Part shown: one piece after another, positions 1-10,720 of the stretch
How the letters are laid out: each line of letters starts with the position of its first letter
How positions within the stretch are numbered: position 1 is the first letter of the stretch
From: Sabethes cyaneus
Taxonomy: Eukaryota > Arthropoda > Insecta > Diptera > Culicidae
Assembly: GCF_943734655.1 (NCBI RefSeq)
Contig: NC_071353.1
Coordinates: forward strand, 142,947,907-143,011,906
Length of the DNA stretch: 64,000 nucleotides
Direction: 5' to 3'
Notes under the pieces: generated by a model
What the model was told of the DNA's origin: nothing
What the model saw: only the letters and a program-made list of their open reading frames with translations
Databases searched by the model: none
Made by a program: the position numbers and the translations under genes

Positions 1-1546
1 CTCTAAATGGGAAAGGCTGCAACGTAGTATGGCATTTGTGCTGCGATTTATTTCTAACACGAGAAAGAAAGGAGAAAAAAGCTCTGGGCAACTGACACAA
101 CAAGAGCTGTATGCCGCCGACATCGTGGTCCTCATGCAAGTACAGATGGAAGCCTTCGTGGATGAGGTGGCGACACTAAGGAATAATAAAACATTACCGG
201 AAGACCAGCAGGAATCAGTCGAGAGAACAAGCACCATTTATCAACTGATGCCGATGATGGATGAACAGGGATTGGTGCGGCAGAATAGTCGACTTGCAGC
301 AGCGAAACATCTACCCCACAGCGTCCGTTTTCCAGTCATCTTGCCCAGAAAGCATCGATATACCGAGCTACTTGCTGCGCGTTATCATCGCCTTTATCGT
401 CATGCGAACTTCGAAACTGTAGTGAACGAAATTCGTCAACTGTTCGTTGTACCAAGACTTCGATCCGTAGTGAAAGCTGTTGAACGAAATTGTCAACTTT
501 GTAAAGTTCGGAAAGCACTTCCGACAGTTCCCCCGATGGCACCGTTGCCATTCGCACGATTAGCTGTACATGATCGTGCATTCAGTTACGTCGGAGTGGA
601 CTACTTCGGGCCGCTGCTAGTTAAACAGGGCCGCTCGAACGTAAAAAGGTGGATAGCGCTATTCACCTGTCTAACAGTACGCGCCGTACACCTTGAAGTC
701 GCATACAGCTTGTCCACATCGTCGTGTATCTCCTGCATTCGGCGTTTCGTCTGCCGTCGTGGAGCTCCCAGAGAGTTTTTCAGCGACAATGCTACAAACT
801 TCCACGGGGCCGAACGGCTGCTCCGGAAACAGATCAACGAGGGGATATCAGCAACATTCACTAACGCTAATACAAAGTGGACCTTCATTCCACCTAGTGC
901 TCCAAACATGGGCGGTGCCTGGGAGCGGCTGGTCCGCTCAGTAAAGACTGCGATTGGGGATGCATATGCCGAGGAAAAGCTCAATGACGAGGATTTGCAA
1001 ACTTTGATCGTAGAGGCAGAGGGCATTGTAAATACTAGACCACTTACGTACCTACCACTTGATTCTGCGGAATCTGCATCACTTACTCCTAACCATTTTT
1101 TGATGGGGAGCTCCAATGGAGTCAAGCAACCAACCGTGGACACTGAGCCTCAGCAAGCAGCATCTCTGGAATCTTGGCATCATATCCATCGCCAACTCAA
1201 CCGGTTCTGGCAACGCTGGCTGAAGGAGTTCCTCCCAGTAATCCGAAAACAATCTAAATGGTTTGGTGAGTTTCGACCACTAAAAGACGGAGACCTGGTA
1301 TTGATAGTGGACGAAGGTAAACGAAATGGATGGATGCGAGGGACGGTGATCGAGGCGATAAAAGCGTCGGATGGCCATGTGCGACAGGCTATAGTCCAGA
1401 CCGCTGGAGGAGTCTTTCATCGACCGGTATCTAAACTCGCAGTACTCGATGTTAACGGTAACAGTGAGGTCATCGGAGCCCGAGGACCACACCCGGGGGA
1501 GGATGTTGCTACAGGGACATCGAGTGAACCGGCAACACGGTTGTAA
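1..1546 (+). mobile_element. BEL/Pao LTR retrotransposon, 3' part of pol (integrase)
   Basis: This is the C-terminal part of a BEL/Pao polyprotein, and the frame is open to the left edge of the window. An upstream zinc-binding-type segment has paired histidines (YHRLYRH) and a CQLC pair. The integrase core follows, with DD-E candidates in VDYFGP, FSDNATNF and GGAWERLV. The C-terminal domain contains LKDGDLVLIVDE and ends with a PGEDVATG-type tail typical of BEL elements. There is no internal stop over about 510 codons, so this copy may be young. The gag, protease and RT portions lie outside the window. It acts in integrating the element's cDNA. The family call rests on motif recognition. Confidence 0.85.
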
Positions 1547-2030
1547 CCGTAACGCAACGAGTGACATGAATCCAGTCTACACATTAGGGGCTCTACGCTA
1601 GATACGGTCTGTCAGTATGAACAAAGAACAAATGTAAATCGGTGAAAGCACATGCGGGTTTAATCGTCTTATACTAAAAGTGTTAAAGTTAAATACTTTT
1701 CGTGCTACAATATAACTTAAAACTATAAATAGTACGGCTAACTACGGTAAATAATTATTAAAACTTATGAAACTAGATACTTAAACATAAATATTGAACC
1801 TAGACACTAAATTATACTTAATTATGTAGGAGAAGAACTTAACCTATACTGTTGACCGCGAAATTGGAAAAGTGTAAAAGGTCCACTGATTTTAATTAAT
1901 ATATTAATATAGCTAATTATGTTAAATGTTAATTGAAATATGTCTAATTAAATAGATTTGAAGCTGTCTCACACACAATAAAGCTGTTCAATTAACCAGT
2001 GCGGTGCCTTTCAATTTTGGTGGTTCAACA
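1504..2030 (+). repeat. Probable 3' LTR of the BEL/Pao element
   Basis: A purine tract (GGGGGAGGA) at about 1495-1503 overlaps the end of the pol frame and is followed by TGTTGCTACA, the expected PPT-LTR junction. The AT-rich stretch contains an AATAAA at about 1978 and ends in TTCAACA at 2030. An RTE-like coding remnant begins immediately after. The 5' LTR is outside the window, so the boundaries cannot be confirmed by LTR-LTR comparison. Confidence 0.5.
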
Positions 2031-2960
2031 ATCCCAAATACAAGAACTCCTCTACCACTTCTAGTTCGTCGCCGTCAACGGTTACCGTCCGTGGGAGACG
2101 CGCGTTTGTTTCCTTTGAGCCTCTTCCTTTCACGTATTTGGTCTTCGACGCATTTATTTTTAGCCCAATTCTCCTGGATTCCGCTTTCAGGTAGATTGCC
2201 TCCGCCGTCGCAAAGTTTCTGGCTATAATATCGAAGTCATTTGCAAAGCCTAGAAGTTGGCTACCCTTGGTAAAAATCGTGCCTCTCGTTTCGATGCTCA
2301 CTCGTCGGATCACCCCCTCAAGAGCGATGTTGAACAGCATGCAGGATAAACCGTCACCTTGTCTCAACCCTCGCCGCGTCTCGAAGGGACTCGAGAGTGT
2401 TACAGAGATGCGTACGAAACACATCACTCGATCCAATGTAGCTCTGATTAGACGCGTCAGTTTGTCCAGAAAACCGAGCTCGTGCATTATCTGCCATAGC
2501 TTGTCTCGATCAACTGTTTCGTATGCTGCTTTGAAATCAATAAAGATGTGATGCGTGGGCACGTAGTACTCCCGACATTCCTGCAAGCTCTGTCAGATAG
2601 TAAAAATTTGGTCCGTAGCTGCGCGAGCCCCCATGAAACCCGCCTGATAATTCCCTACGAAACCTTGCTATCGGTGACAACCGGTGTAACAGGATCTGGG
2701 AGAGTACCTTGTAGGCGGCGTTTACCAGCGTAATACCGCGATAGTTGCAGCAGTCTAACCGATCACCCTTTTTGTAGATGGGACAAACCACTCCTTCCAT
2801 CCATTCCTCCGGTAGCTTTTTCTCTTCCCCAATCCTTGAAATAATCCAGTCTAGAGCCTCACTGATATACATAGCTCGAAGAATTTGTACTGCGCGCTTG
2901 TCCGGATGCTGGAATATTGCTCTGCGGTCTGCAATTGCTATTATCTCTACGGCGTTGATC
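2031..2960 (-). mobile_element. RTE-like non-LTR retrotransposon fragment (reverse transcriptase)
   Basis: Read on the minus strand, this carries RT fingers and palm motifs: PEEWMEGVVCPIYKKG, NYRGITLVNAAYKVL, HHIFIDFKAAYETVD, RRGLRQGDGLSCMLFNIALE and a degraded catalytic box. That box reads FANDFD where an active relative at 12.8-14.8 kb reads FADDVD. A frameshift near 2590-2650 separates the N- and C-terminal pieces. The fragment stops exactly at the inferred end of the BEL/Pao LTR, which suggests that element inserted into it. It is a dead copy. Confidence 0.8.
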
Positions 2961-3084
2961 GGTTAGAGAAAATACAATGTAAATTCATTTGATTCGCCCT
3001 CCGTCGCCTGCCATGGAACAACCCACTCCAGTTACCAAGATACGAAACACGTCTGATGCTAATCGGGCTGGATATCCTAGCAAT

Positions 3085-3299
3085 GAAGAGAAATCTGTGC
3101 CGAGCAATCTTGTAGCTGATATCCAGATGACGAGGGTTGATTGTCCATGGCTTCTCAACCATATTAGTTTACGACCACAACCACCTCTTCATAGCAGAAT
3201 GTTCCTCCAAGTACCGTTTCGAAAGACGAATTATGCAGCATGGCTCTTATATAGAGTCTTTACAAGAATACCGAAGTACGGAGCGAAAGGCACATAGCC
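3085..3299 (+). mobile_element. CR1/Jockey-type non-LTR 3' coding remnant
   Basis: A short plus-strand frame contains ADIQMTRVDCPWLLNHI and LQVPFRKTNYA. These match, with substitutions, the C-terminal part of the CR1-type element at 15.3-16.0 kb (ADMLTSSVDCPCLLANLN and LRVPHRRTNYS). Only the tail of the RT protein survives. Confidence 0.6.
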
Positions 3300-3434
3300 T
3301 GTAGTCTAAACTATAATACAAGGGTTTCTGGTGATAACTTCCTGGTACCTGGTAGCAAATTGTTTCTTCACAAATCGGTCGTAAAATCACAGACTGAAAG
3401 ATACTAGACTTTTTCCTTATAATACTTTCTTCGA

Positions 3435-6400
3435 TTAAACCGCATTTTTGATGTTGGCCTTAGCCGCCTCTATATCTTCGAGCAGAACGCCATGTACCTT
3501 CAGCAAATGTGTTTTCATTTGCACCTTAAGCATAAAGCGCAGTTCGCACAGTTCGCATGGGAACGGTTTTTCCTGGGTGTGAACCCGCATATGCACGTGT
3601 AGGGACCATTTCTTCTGCAACACCTTGCCGCAAACTTTGCACGTAAAACTACTTGTGTGTAACTCTTTGTGCTTCCGCAGTAGGTGCCTACAAAATAGGA
3701 AATTTTAGTATCAAAAGCGTTAGTCAAACCCACTTGGCTGTTGCTTCCTACCGATGTTTCAATATTTTCCCACAAATATCACACGGAACTTCATCACTTT
3801 TGTGTTTGATAGCGTAGTGAAATTCGAATCTGGCTCTCTGTTTAAACTTAGCCCCGCACTGATCGCACTCGAACTTGAAGCCATCTTCAACGTGCACCAT
3901 CACTTCATGCCGATCGCGGGTGATCTTGTTGCTGTACTGCTTATCGCAGCCTTCGAAGGAACACGCGTACGGTCGAATGCCGTTGTGCTGATTCATGTGA
4001 TACTCGAACAGGGATCGCTCGACCAGTTTGCCGCACAATTCGCAAATTTTGTGATGTCTCATCGTTCCATTGCGATCCATCTTAACACACCCTACACTGT
4101 CGTAAGTCTTTTTGCCGCGAAATCTCCGTTTCGGTTCCGTTACCAGTTTCGACCTTCTCCGTTTGCCTTCGATGAGTGGCTTTTCTGGTGGTTTTACTGG
4201 TGCCGTCTCCGATACCGGTACTAAGCGTTTTATGAGTGCCAGCAATCGTTGGTCGTTTGCATCATGTGCATTCTGCGGTGATGTCTGATCTTCCCGGCAA
4301 GAGTGGACGTCCTTAAGACGTTTCCATTCGGATTTCACGACCAACGGATTTACGTCAAACTTTGCTGCTACTTCGTTCCATGCGCCAGTGCGCATTCCCA
4401 CTTTACGATTACTACAATATGATAACAAATACCTAGCGTAAGATGGAGACCTTCTCCTTAATAGCCGTATACTTACTCAGGGTGGTCTCCATTCCAAATG
4501 ATCTCACGCTGCGATATCTCTTCAAGCAGTTCGATCTGACGTTCAATGCTTTCAAACGGTCCATGTTGGGCATGTTGTTGAGCCGACATAATGGTTCCAC
4601 TTTTCTGACCAATCTGCATATTCTCGCCTAACATATCTTCCAACAGTTTGTAAAGAGGATCATTTAAAATGGGATCGTCGAGGGCAATCGAACCATCCAG
4701 CAAGCGCAAACGACGACCACGATAGACGCCCCGCAACCGGCTCCACTGATATCTCGCTTCGGCACGGGTTATCTCCATTTGTTGTGCAATTTCATCCCAG
4801 GCAGGGTCTTTTTTCGCGTTTATATTGTAGCTGAAAGTTAAAGGTAATTTTTAACTATCCACTGTGAATTAGTAGTTTACAAAAGCATACTCTGGATGCC
4901 GATTGTTCCACACTATTTCATAACCGTAACAGATCTGAGCAAACTTCAACTTTCTGTCGTTCTCAAAAACTTTATAGGAAACACCAGAAGCAGCATCCTG
5001 TTTATCAGAACTGACAACGGCAGTGGAATTTTTAGAAATACCTCGAGCCGGATAACACTTCACCATTTCGTCTAGCAGTTTGAAAAACGGACCATTTGCG
5101 AAGGACTCATCCTTGGGCAGTTTACCTCTTGCCAAACGCCTAGCACGAACCCTGTACATGTCGCGTAAATTTCTCCAAGTGCGTTTAGCATCCTCGCAAG
5201 GCACGTTCAATTCTTTGCTAATTTGATCCCAAGCATGCTCACGTGAGTCTCGGCGTGGATAGCTGTGAATAAAGAATCGAATTTTAGGTCCTTGCCGGAA
5301 AGGTAACGCACAAGATCACACGTACTCGATATGCTTAACGTTCCAAATAACTGGATGCTTGTACATAACTCGCAGGTAATCCACCCTCTGCTGGTTCTCA
5401 TTTGACGCAACGGAATTAACGTTTTCTGCTATTTTAAGCTGCTCGCTTGGCAGTGGTTGTTTCAAAGCACTATCAAACATGTGTTTACACAGTTGAAACA
5501 ATTCCGCAGTAGTCGCGTCTTCCAGGAACAAATTATCTCCGATTGACTCACGCCTTTGTAGGTCCCGGTAGCCCTCTCGAATACGGCGCCAATGGCGCCG
5601 AAGTGTTCCAACCTCCAGCCCATATTTACGTGCCAACTCAGCCCACATTTTGCTGATTGTTTCAGCTGAGCTGTAGAAGAAAGTAAAAATTAACTTTTAA
5701 TTTTGGTAATTACCTTCAAGCGAACCTAGCCAATGTTATGTCCCATAGTTCCGGACGTTGTTTTACTTCCTTCACAATGGCCATTTTCAAGGTGCCGGTC
5801 AAACGTTCACTACTAATGAAATGGTGTGGCTTAGAGTTAGGATTCAGCAAAATTTTAAGTCAGAAATTACCAATCACTGCTTTCTTCGGTTGCTGCAATG
5901 GGCTCAATAGTGGGAGTTTCCAGTTCTACTGGATCCAGTGCTTCAATTTTAACCGCCACAAAATCAATACCCGGATCGGCGCCAGCGCCCGACAGATCAT
6001 TGAATTCCACCGGCTGCTCACAATTGCTTTCTGTATCGGACTTGATGGAGGGCGGCGGACTTTCCAGATCGCTTTCAAGCTTAACATCACCGGGGTCAAC
6101 GCTGTTGTCCTCAGATTTCGTTTTGCACAAAGCTTCATCGACCGCACACTGTACTTCCCAGATACAAGCACGAAGCGTGCTAACCGCAGCGCAGTACTGT
6201 TTCCGCTGTTCGCTCGCTTTCGAAGACCGTATCCGTATCGAGTCGTACATCTCAGCCGTCTGGTGGCAAAGAATGCGGAATTCGTCGATCAGTTCCACGG
6301 TTCGCGCACAGCTAGAACAGACGAACCGCACCGTCCTGTCGTCGTCGTCGGACGGAGCAATGAATATACCCAGACAATCGCGAATCTTATCGTTTAGCGT

Positions 6401-6538
6401 GCCTCCGATCGGATCGTCCGTGGCGAAAATATCTATCATCGGTTCCGGACTGTCCACATCCTCCACGGTGTAGTGTAGACACAAACGACATGGTTGTTGC
6501 TGTTTTTGATTTTTAGCGATTTTTGCTACAAACGACAT
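3435..6538 (-). CDS. ZAD - 4x MADF - 6x C2H2 zinc-finger protein (probable transcription factor)
   Basis: Coding exons (minus strand) are 6538-5871, 5812-5726, 5670-5326, 5262-4891, 4830-4477, 4411-3752 and 3687-3435. Together they give 2739 nt, 912 residues, with GT/AG at every junction. Exon 1 encodes a ZAD (Cys17, Cys20, Cys74, Cys77) and an acidic linker. Four MADF (Myb/SANT-like) domains follow at about 231-325, 355-440, 478-565 and 597-650. Each is cut by a phase-2 intron at the same site, seven residues after the WD/WN tryptophan (WDITLAS, WNVKHID, WNNRHPD, WNGDHPD). Six C2H2 fingers lie at about 731-895, the fourth split by the last intron. ZAD mediates dimerisation and MADF and C2H2 bind DNA in known families, so a nuclear DNA-binding role is inferred. 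The exon 2 donor (CTAG/GTTCGC) is weak, but the stronger GTAATT site 12 nt downstream would include a TGA. No orthologue name is assigned. Confidence 0.85.
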
Positions 6539-7166
6539 TGTTGCTCAACTGGATCAAGTAATGGCATTGTCGAATCCCTGCGCCACCGAAAACTAACCCG
6601 ACGAGTTGTTTGAATTGTTAAAATTACAAGGGAAACGTATATTTATTTTATTTACACAGCAAAATTCATTTGTTTTTGAGATTTCGATCCATCAGCTATC
6701 CACCAGCACGACCAGCACCGAAGCAAATCGATTTTCTTGTTTTTCTTCTTTATTTGAGTTGACACTTGACTTGACAGCGTTGACAGGCGTTGATGGCATT
6801 TGTTCCATTTTTCAGGTGTACCCTAACCAATCTGTCCTCGGGACGCTCGCCTCGCTCGGCAGCTGTTTTGCTCTTGTGTAGTTGTGTTGTGTGCATCGGT
6901 TATCCAAAAATTGTGAAATTTAAGGACTAAAATTTAAACCAAAGCCAAGGTGGACGAAACTTAAATTACAAAATATGACGATTGATTAAAAAGTAGTTGA
7001 ATGAACTGAGATGTGCCGATATTGTTGAATAACAGCATTATTTTGTTTTCACGGTTTTCATATTTCATCTATCCGTCTGCGCCTGTAGTCTGGTAATAAC
7101 ACTAAAAACAACAAAAAAATCTTGGGTGGAGCTTCTGAACTAGTCTAGTGCTGAGCTGAGTAAGCA
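6539..7166. promoter_or_regulatory. Divergent promoter interval between the ZAD/MADF and PHETA-like genes
   Basis: These 628 bp separate two divergent start codons and must hold both 5' UTRs and core promoters unless there are upstream non-coding exons. No TATA box or initiator could be assigned with confidence, and no coding signal was seen. Confidence 0.5.
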
Positions 7167-8529
7167 ATGAAGATCAACGAAAAGAATCTGTGCCTGTTTG
7201 CCACTTCACCACCGGTGGATTTAGAGGGCTGGCTTAATAAGCGAGGCGAAATCAACAAGAGCTGGCAGCGGCGCTGGTTTGTACTGAAGGGCAATTTGTT
7301 GTTTTATTTCGAACGGAAGGGCGACCGGGAGCCCCTTGGGATGATTATCCTGGAGGGATGCACCGTAGGTGAGTCACCCAAAATCTGTGACTTTCTTTGA
7401 ACCACATTAAAATGTCCGTTCGATTTCAGAACTGGCGGAAGAAGGCGAACAGTACTGCTTTCAAGTTATCTTTCACGGTCCGAACAACCGGACGTACTAC
7501 CTGAGCACCGAGTCGCAGGTGAATATGGAACAATGGATGAAGGCACTGACCTGCGCCGGGTACGACTACATGAAGCTGATGGTGGCCGAGCTGCAGCGCC
7601 AGCTGGACGAAATCGAAGGTTGCAAGGAGAAAACACCGGAGGCGACGCCCCTCCCGGCGCCGAAGGCACCACCCAGGCGGCAAAATCCCTTCAACAAATC
7701 CACGGCGGTCCCGCTCGAGTATGCCTCCAACAGTGGTGAGTTTTCTTCTTTGTCTGTCTGTCTGTCTGATCGCAGAGTACCTCTCTAAATATTGCAGAAG
7801 TTAGCCCTGTTTTGAAACGGTAGTGGTTCCGCTTTTTCGCTTGTGTTTTAGTTTCTAGAGTGACTATGTAAGATCGCATGCTTCTAAATTACTCATATAA
7901 ACTGTTTTATTCATACGGAGTATGGGATTCTTGCGTAATGTGCGGGTGTTTGTGTAACGGATGCGGTGGTAAACATAAGATTGTTAGGATATTTTTGGTT
8001 TTTAGCCTCAGAAAATTACTTTAGACCCAGTTAGTTTAGGGCGTAACATTTTTGTTCAGTCGATGCAGAAGGGTGGACAGCTAAAACAGATGCGGACCAC
8101 CTTTCAAGAAACGACGCACTTTCCTAAAATCGACAATCCAATCCAAACACCTCATTTCTAGCGGCCGATTCGACGAGAGGTAACGTGGCACCAGGTGCTC
8201 CGGCATTCCCGCTCGTCTCGCCCCAGGTGATTAGACGAGCGCCAGCACCTCCGGTGCAAAATAATTCGTTTTCCTCTTCTGCGTTGGTTCAACCGCAGCT
8301 GACCAGCACGGACCGAGGAGCCGTTCATCAGCCCGAACCAAGCCCTCAGGGGTCGGAAGCAAAACCAAGCAACAACGTACTGAACGTTGATCTGCTGGCC
8401 ATTGCCGGCGAGCCGCTCGAGTTGACCTTCGCGCGGATGCACACAACACTGGGCGCACCCGTTCAGGCAGATTTACGCGAACGGAAAATAGCAATGGAAA
8501 AGAGCGAACCGTCGCTGATTATGTTCTGA
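7167..8529 (+). CDS. PHETA1-like: Sesquipedalian/PHETA family PH-domain protein
   Basis: Three exons, 7167-7368, 7430-7735 and 8162-8529, give 876 nt and 291 residues with consensus GTGAG donors and pyrimidine-AG acceptors. An N-terminal PH domain (about residues 17-110) contains GWLNKRGEINKSWQRRWFVL, LLFYFE and REPLGMIILEGCTVELAE. The conserved GYDYMKLMVAELQRQLDEIE helix follows. The middle is proline-rich. Near the C-terminus FARMH (from about residue 259) matches the F&H-type motif by which sesquipedalian proteins bind the inositol 5-phosphatase OCRL. Known family members act on endosomes in receptor recycling to the trans-Golgi and plasma membrane. Length is close to vertebrate members (about 250-260 residues). 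The start is the first ATG of an N-terminus (MKINEKNL) resembling the family's MKLNERSL. Confidence 0.9.
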
Positions 8530-9450
8530 ATGGTTTAGAATCTGTGTACAATCTTATTCATGTGACCACGCCGATTCGGAATAATGGGCAGAACTAACGC
8601 CGAACGGTCCGCGAAATGCAGCGTTCGTAGTACTACAGTAACTGTTAATTGCTAGTTTGTTTGAATAACTTGATACGCTGCAAGCCAATTGTTTTAGTTG
8701 ATCGTTCAAAGAATTTAATGACTTTTATTAGGTATTATATTTATTAACGTAGGAGATATTAATCAGTCAAATGATTAGGAGATTAGGTATAAGGTTTGGA
8801 ATCAGCCGCTGTAGAAAGTAGAATCCAAATGCCAAATTTGCTTGTTCTGTTTTGTGATAAAACTGTACATTATCTCGACACAAAAAAACTACCATGACTA
8901 TGTCAATGCAATTTCGCTCATTCGTATCATAATGCTCAAATGCACGAAAATAACTTCCATCTTGCAGTGCAACATATCATTCAGAAGTAGAGGGAGAGAG
9001 AAAGGCCTTCGATAAGCTTGCTTTATTCTGTCGTTACAACCGTTTTCAAGACTTGCGGATGACTTATTTGAGGTTCGATGGTGTTTGTTTTGTGAAACGT
9101 TCTAATTGAGCAGCAGTTATGATATTTGTACGGTTTGGTTACAAACTGTTTTAGTTGACTGTCTTTTAGTTTAGTTAGACTACGCCGGCTTTATGCTGGC
9201 TTCCCATGTTCCACTTGCGTCATGGAATGTGGAATGAAACCCGCTTTGATAGGGTTTTTCTCGGAATAAAGCGGCTAGTTGATTTGTTCACCACCGACCG
9301 CCGATAGCGTCGTTCATGCTGTAAATATTGCGACGAGTTGGCAATGGCAACATTGCATTGTTCTGTAGTGCTCGTGGTCGAACATTTATGCTAATCTGTT
9401 GGGTCTATTCCATCCTGGAATCAGGAATCAGAATATTTTGGCTCAAACGG
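8530..9450 (+). other. 3' flank of the PHETA-like gene, no further gene seen
   Basis: AT-rich sequence without a long frame. It probably includes the 3' UTR. A candidate AATAAA lies at 9265-9270, but nearer non-canonical signals cannot be excluded. Confidence 0.4.
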
Positions 9451-9452
9451 CA

Positions 9453-10330
9453 CTATTGCCGTAGATTCCATCCTGAATGCAATCTACAATAAACAGAATG
9501 CAATCTTGAGGAAGCTTTACCAACACGGAGAGGTTCTAGGTCGATCAGTTGACAGTGGCTTTCATAGCTGGGAAGACGAAACGCGGGTTTTTCTATGACA
9601 GCTTTCGCAAAGCGAATATAATGGACTCTACGTTGAACTGATTCAATTCTCCCAGCGCTATTGTTGTAGTTAGTTGTAGATTCCAAACGCTAACAGTATT
9701 CTAGAGCTGACCGCTGTACAACCCTCTTTTTATTTCTTTTGCAAAAATTATTACAGTGTACTTATTAATTTCACATTGTTGCCAATCGAAGGAAAATAAA
9801 ATTCGGTTAGTGAAGAGAACCTCACACGTTTTCCAACCGCTGAGCTGCTGCATCGTTATAGGATTCCAAGGTAATCCCCGATTTGGTTTACTGTCATTTA
9901 TTCCAACTAATATCTCATCGAAATGGATGAGAAACAGAAGCGGTGATAAAATGCTACACTGTCTCACACCAGCAGTAATCCATATAGGGTCGGACAAGAC
10001 GTCGTGCAAAACCTTGCACGAGAACGCCTCGTACTGAGCCTCGATGAGATGGACCAGCTTATATGGAACTCCTCAACGCCTAACTGCGTCCCGGATGTTT
10101 CCGTGGTTGAGACGGTCGAACGCCTTTTAGAAGTCAACGAACACCAGCAGAAGGGTGTCCTGGAATTCGTTGATCTGCTCCAATATATTGCGAAGCGTTG
10201 TGAATCGGAATCCTGCTTGCTGCCACCGGACAGTAGCGTCAATCTTCTCCTGGATCCGGCTGAGAACTATCCTACTTTGAGAGTAAAACAGAGCAACGTG
10301 ATGTCACGCCAGTTATCGCGTTCAGTTAGG
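9453..10330 (-). mobile_element. Degenerate non-LTR retrotransposon remnants (RT and C-terminal pieces)
   Basis: On the minus strand a broken RT can be followed across several frames from about 10320 to 9880: FVDF-KAFDRLNHGNI, VPYKLVHLIEAQYEAFSC, then AGVRQ and ILSPLLFLIHFDEILVG. A separate piece at 9460-9690 (RIESVQRR, CQLIDLEPLR) matches the C-terminus of the CR1-type element at 15.5 kb. Multiple stops and frameshifts make both non-functional. At least two families are probably involved. Confidence 0.65.
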
Positions 10331-10534
10331 TCTCCTTTTGTAGGGACTGTGGTGAATGCTGAAGAATCGATTTTAGTAGGCCTTGTATATGCTGTAGTAG
10401 AAAACGAATCAATCTTCTGTCAGTAACGATTTCGTTTAGTTTTAAGTTGGACCTGCATGTTTCTCAATACAAGACTAATTTTGATAAGAATAAGTCTATT
10501 CAACTTTGGCGACGAGAAGAACCCGTATGTAAGA

Positions 10535-10720
10535 TTCGGTGGTGAGTGAAGAGTAGAAAATGCCTAAGCGATTTTGATCGGGTCAGGCAATAACAAAAAT
10601 ACCTCGTTACGAACGGGAGTTCCCTGAAAGGTGTACTGATAAGCGATGGAAAAATTCCAGTCGGGTCAGGTAAAAGAAATAGTACTTCGTTACGAACTAG
10701 AGATTTTCCTAAGCAACGAA
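10535..10720 (+). repeat. Two imperfect tandem units with a TCGGGTCAGG core
   Basis: Units centred at 10577 and 10658 share a GGTCAGGYAA core followed by CTCGTTACGAAC or TTCGTTACGAAC, preceded by AAGCGAT. Related GGGTCAGG units occur at about 16038 and 16096, just after the 3' end of the CR1-type element. The element may therefore have inserted into, or carry, this repeat. Confidence 0.5.

Noticed and set aside
7426..7739. Overlapping frames on both strands within the PHETA-like exon 2
   Set aside because: They are shadows of the PH-domain exon. The real frame has consensus splice sites and family motifs.
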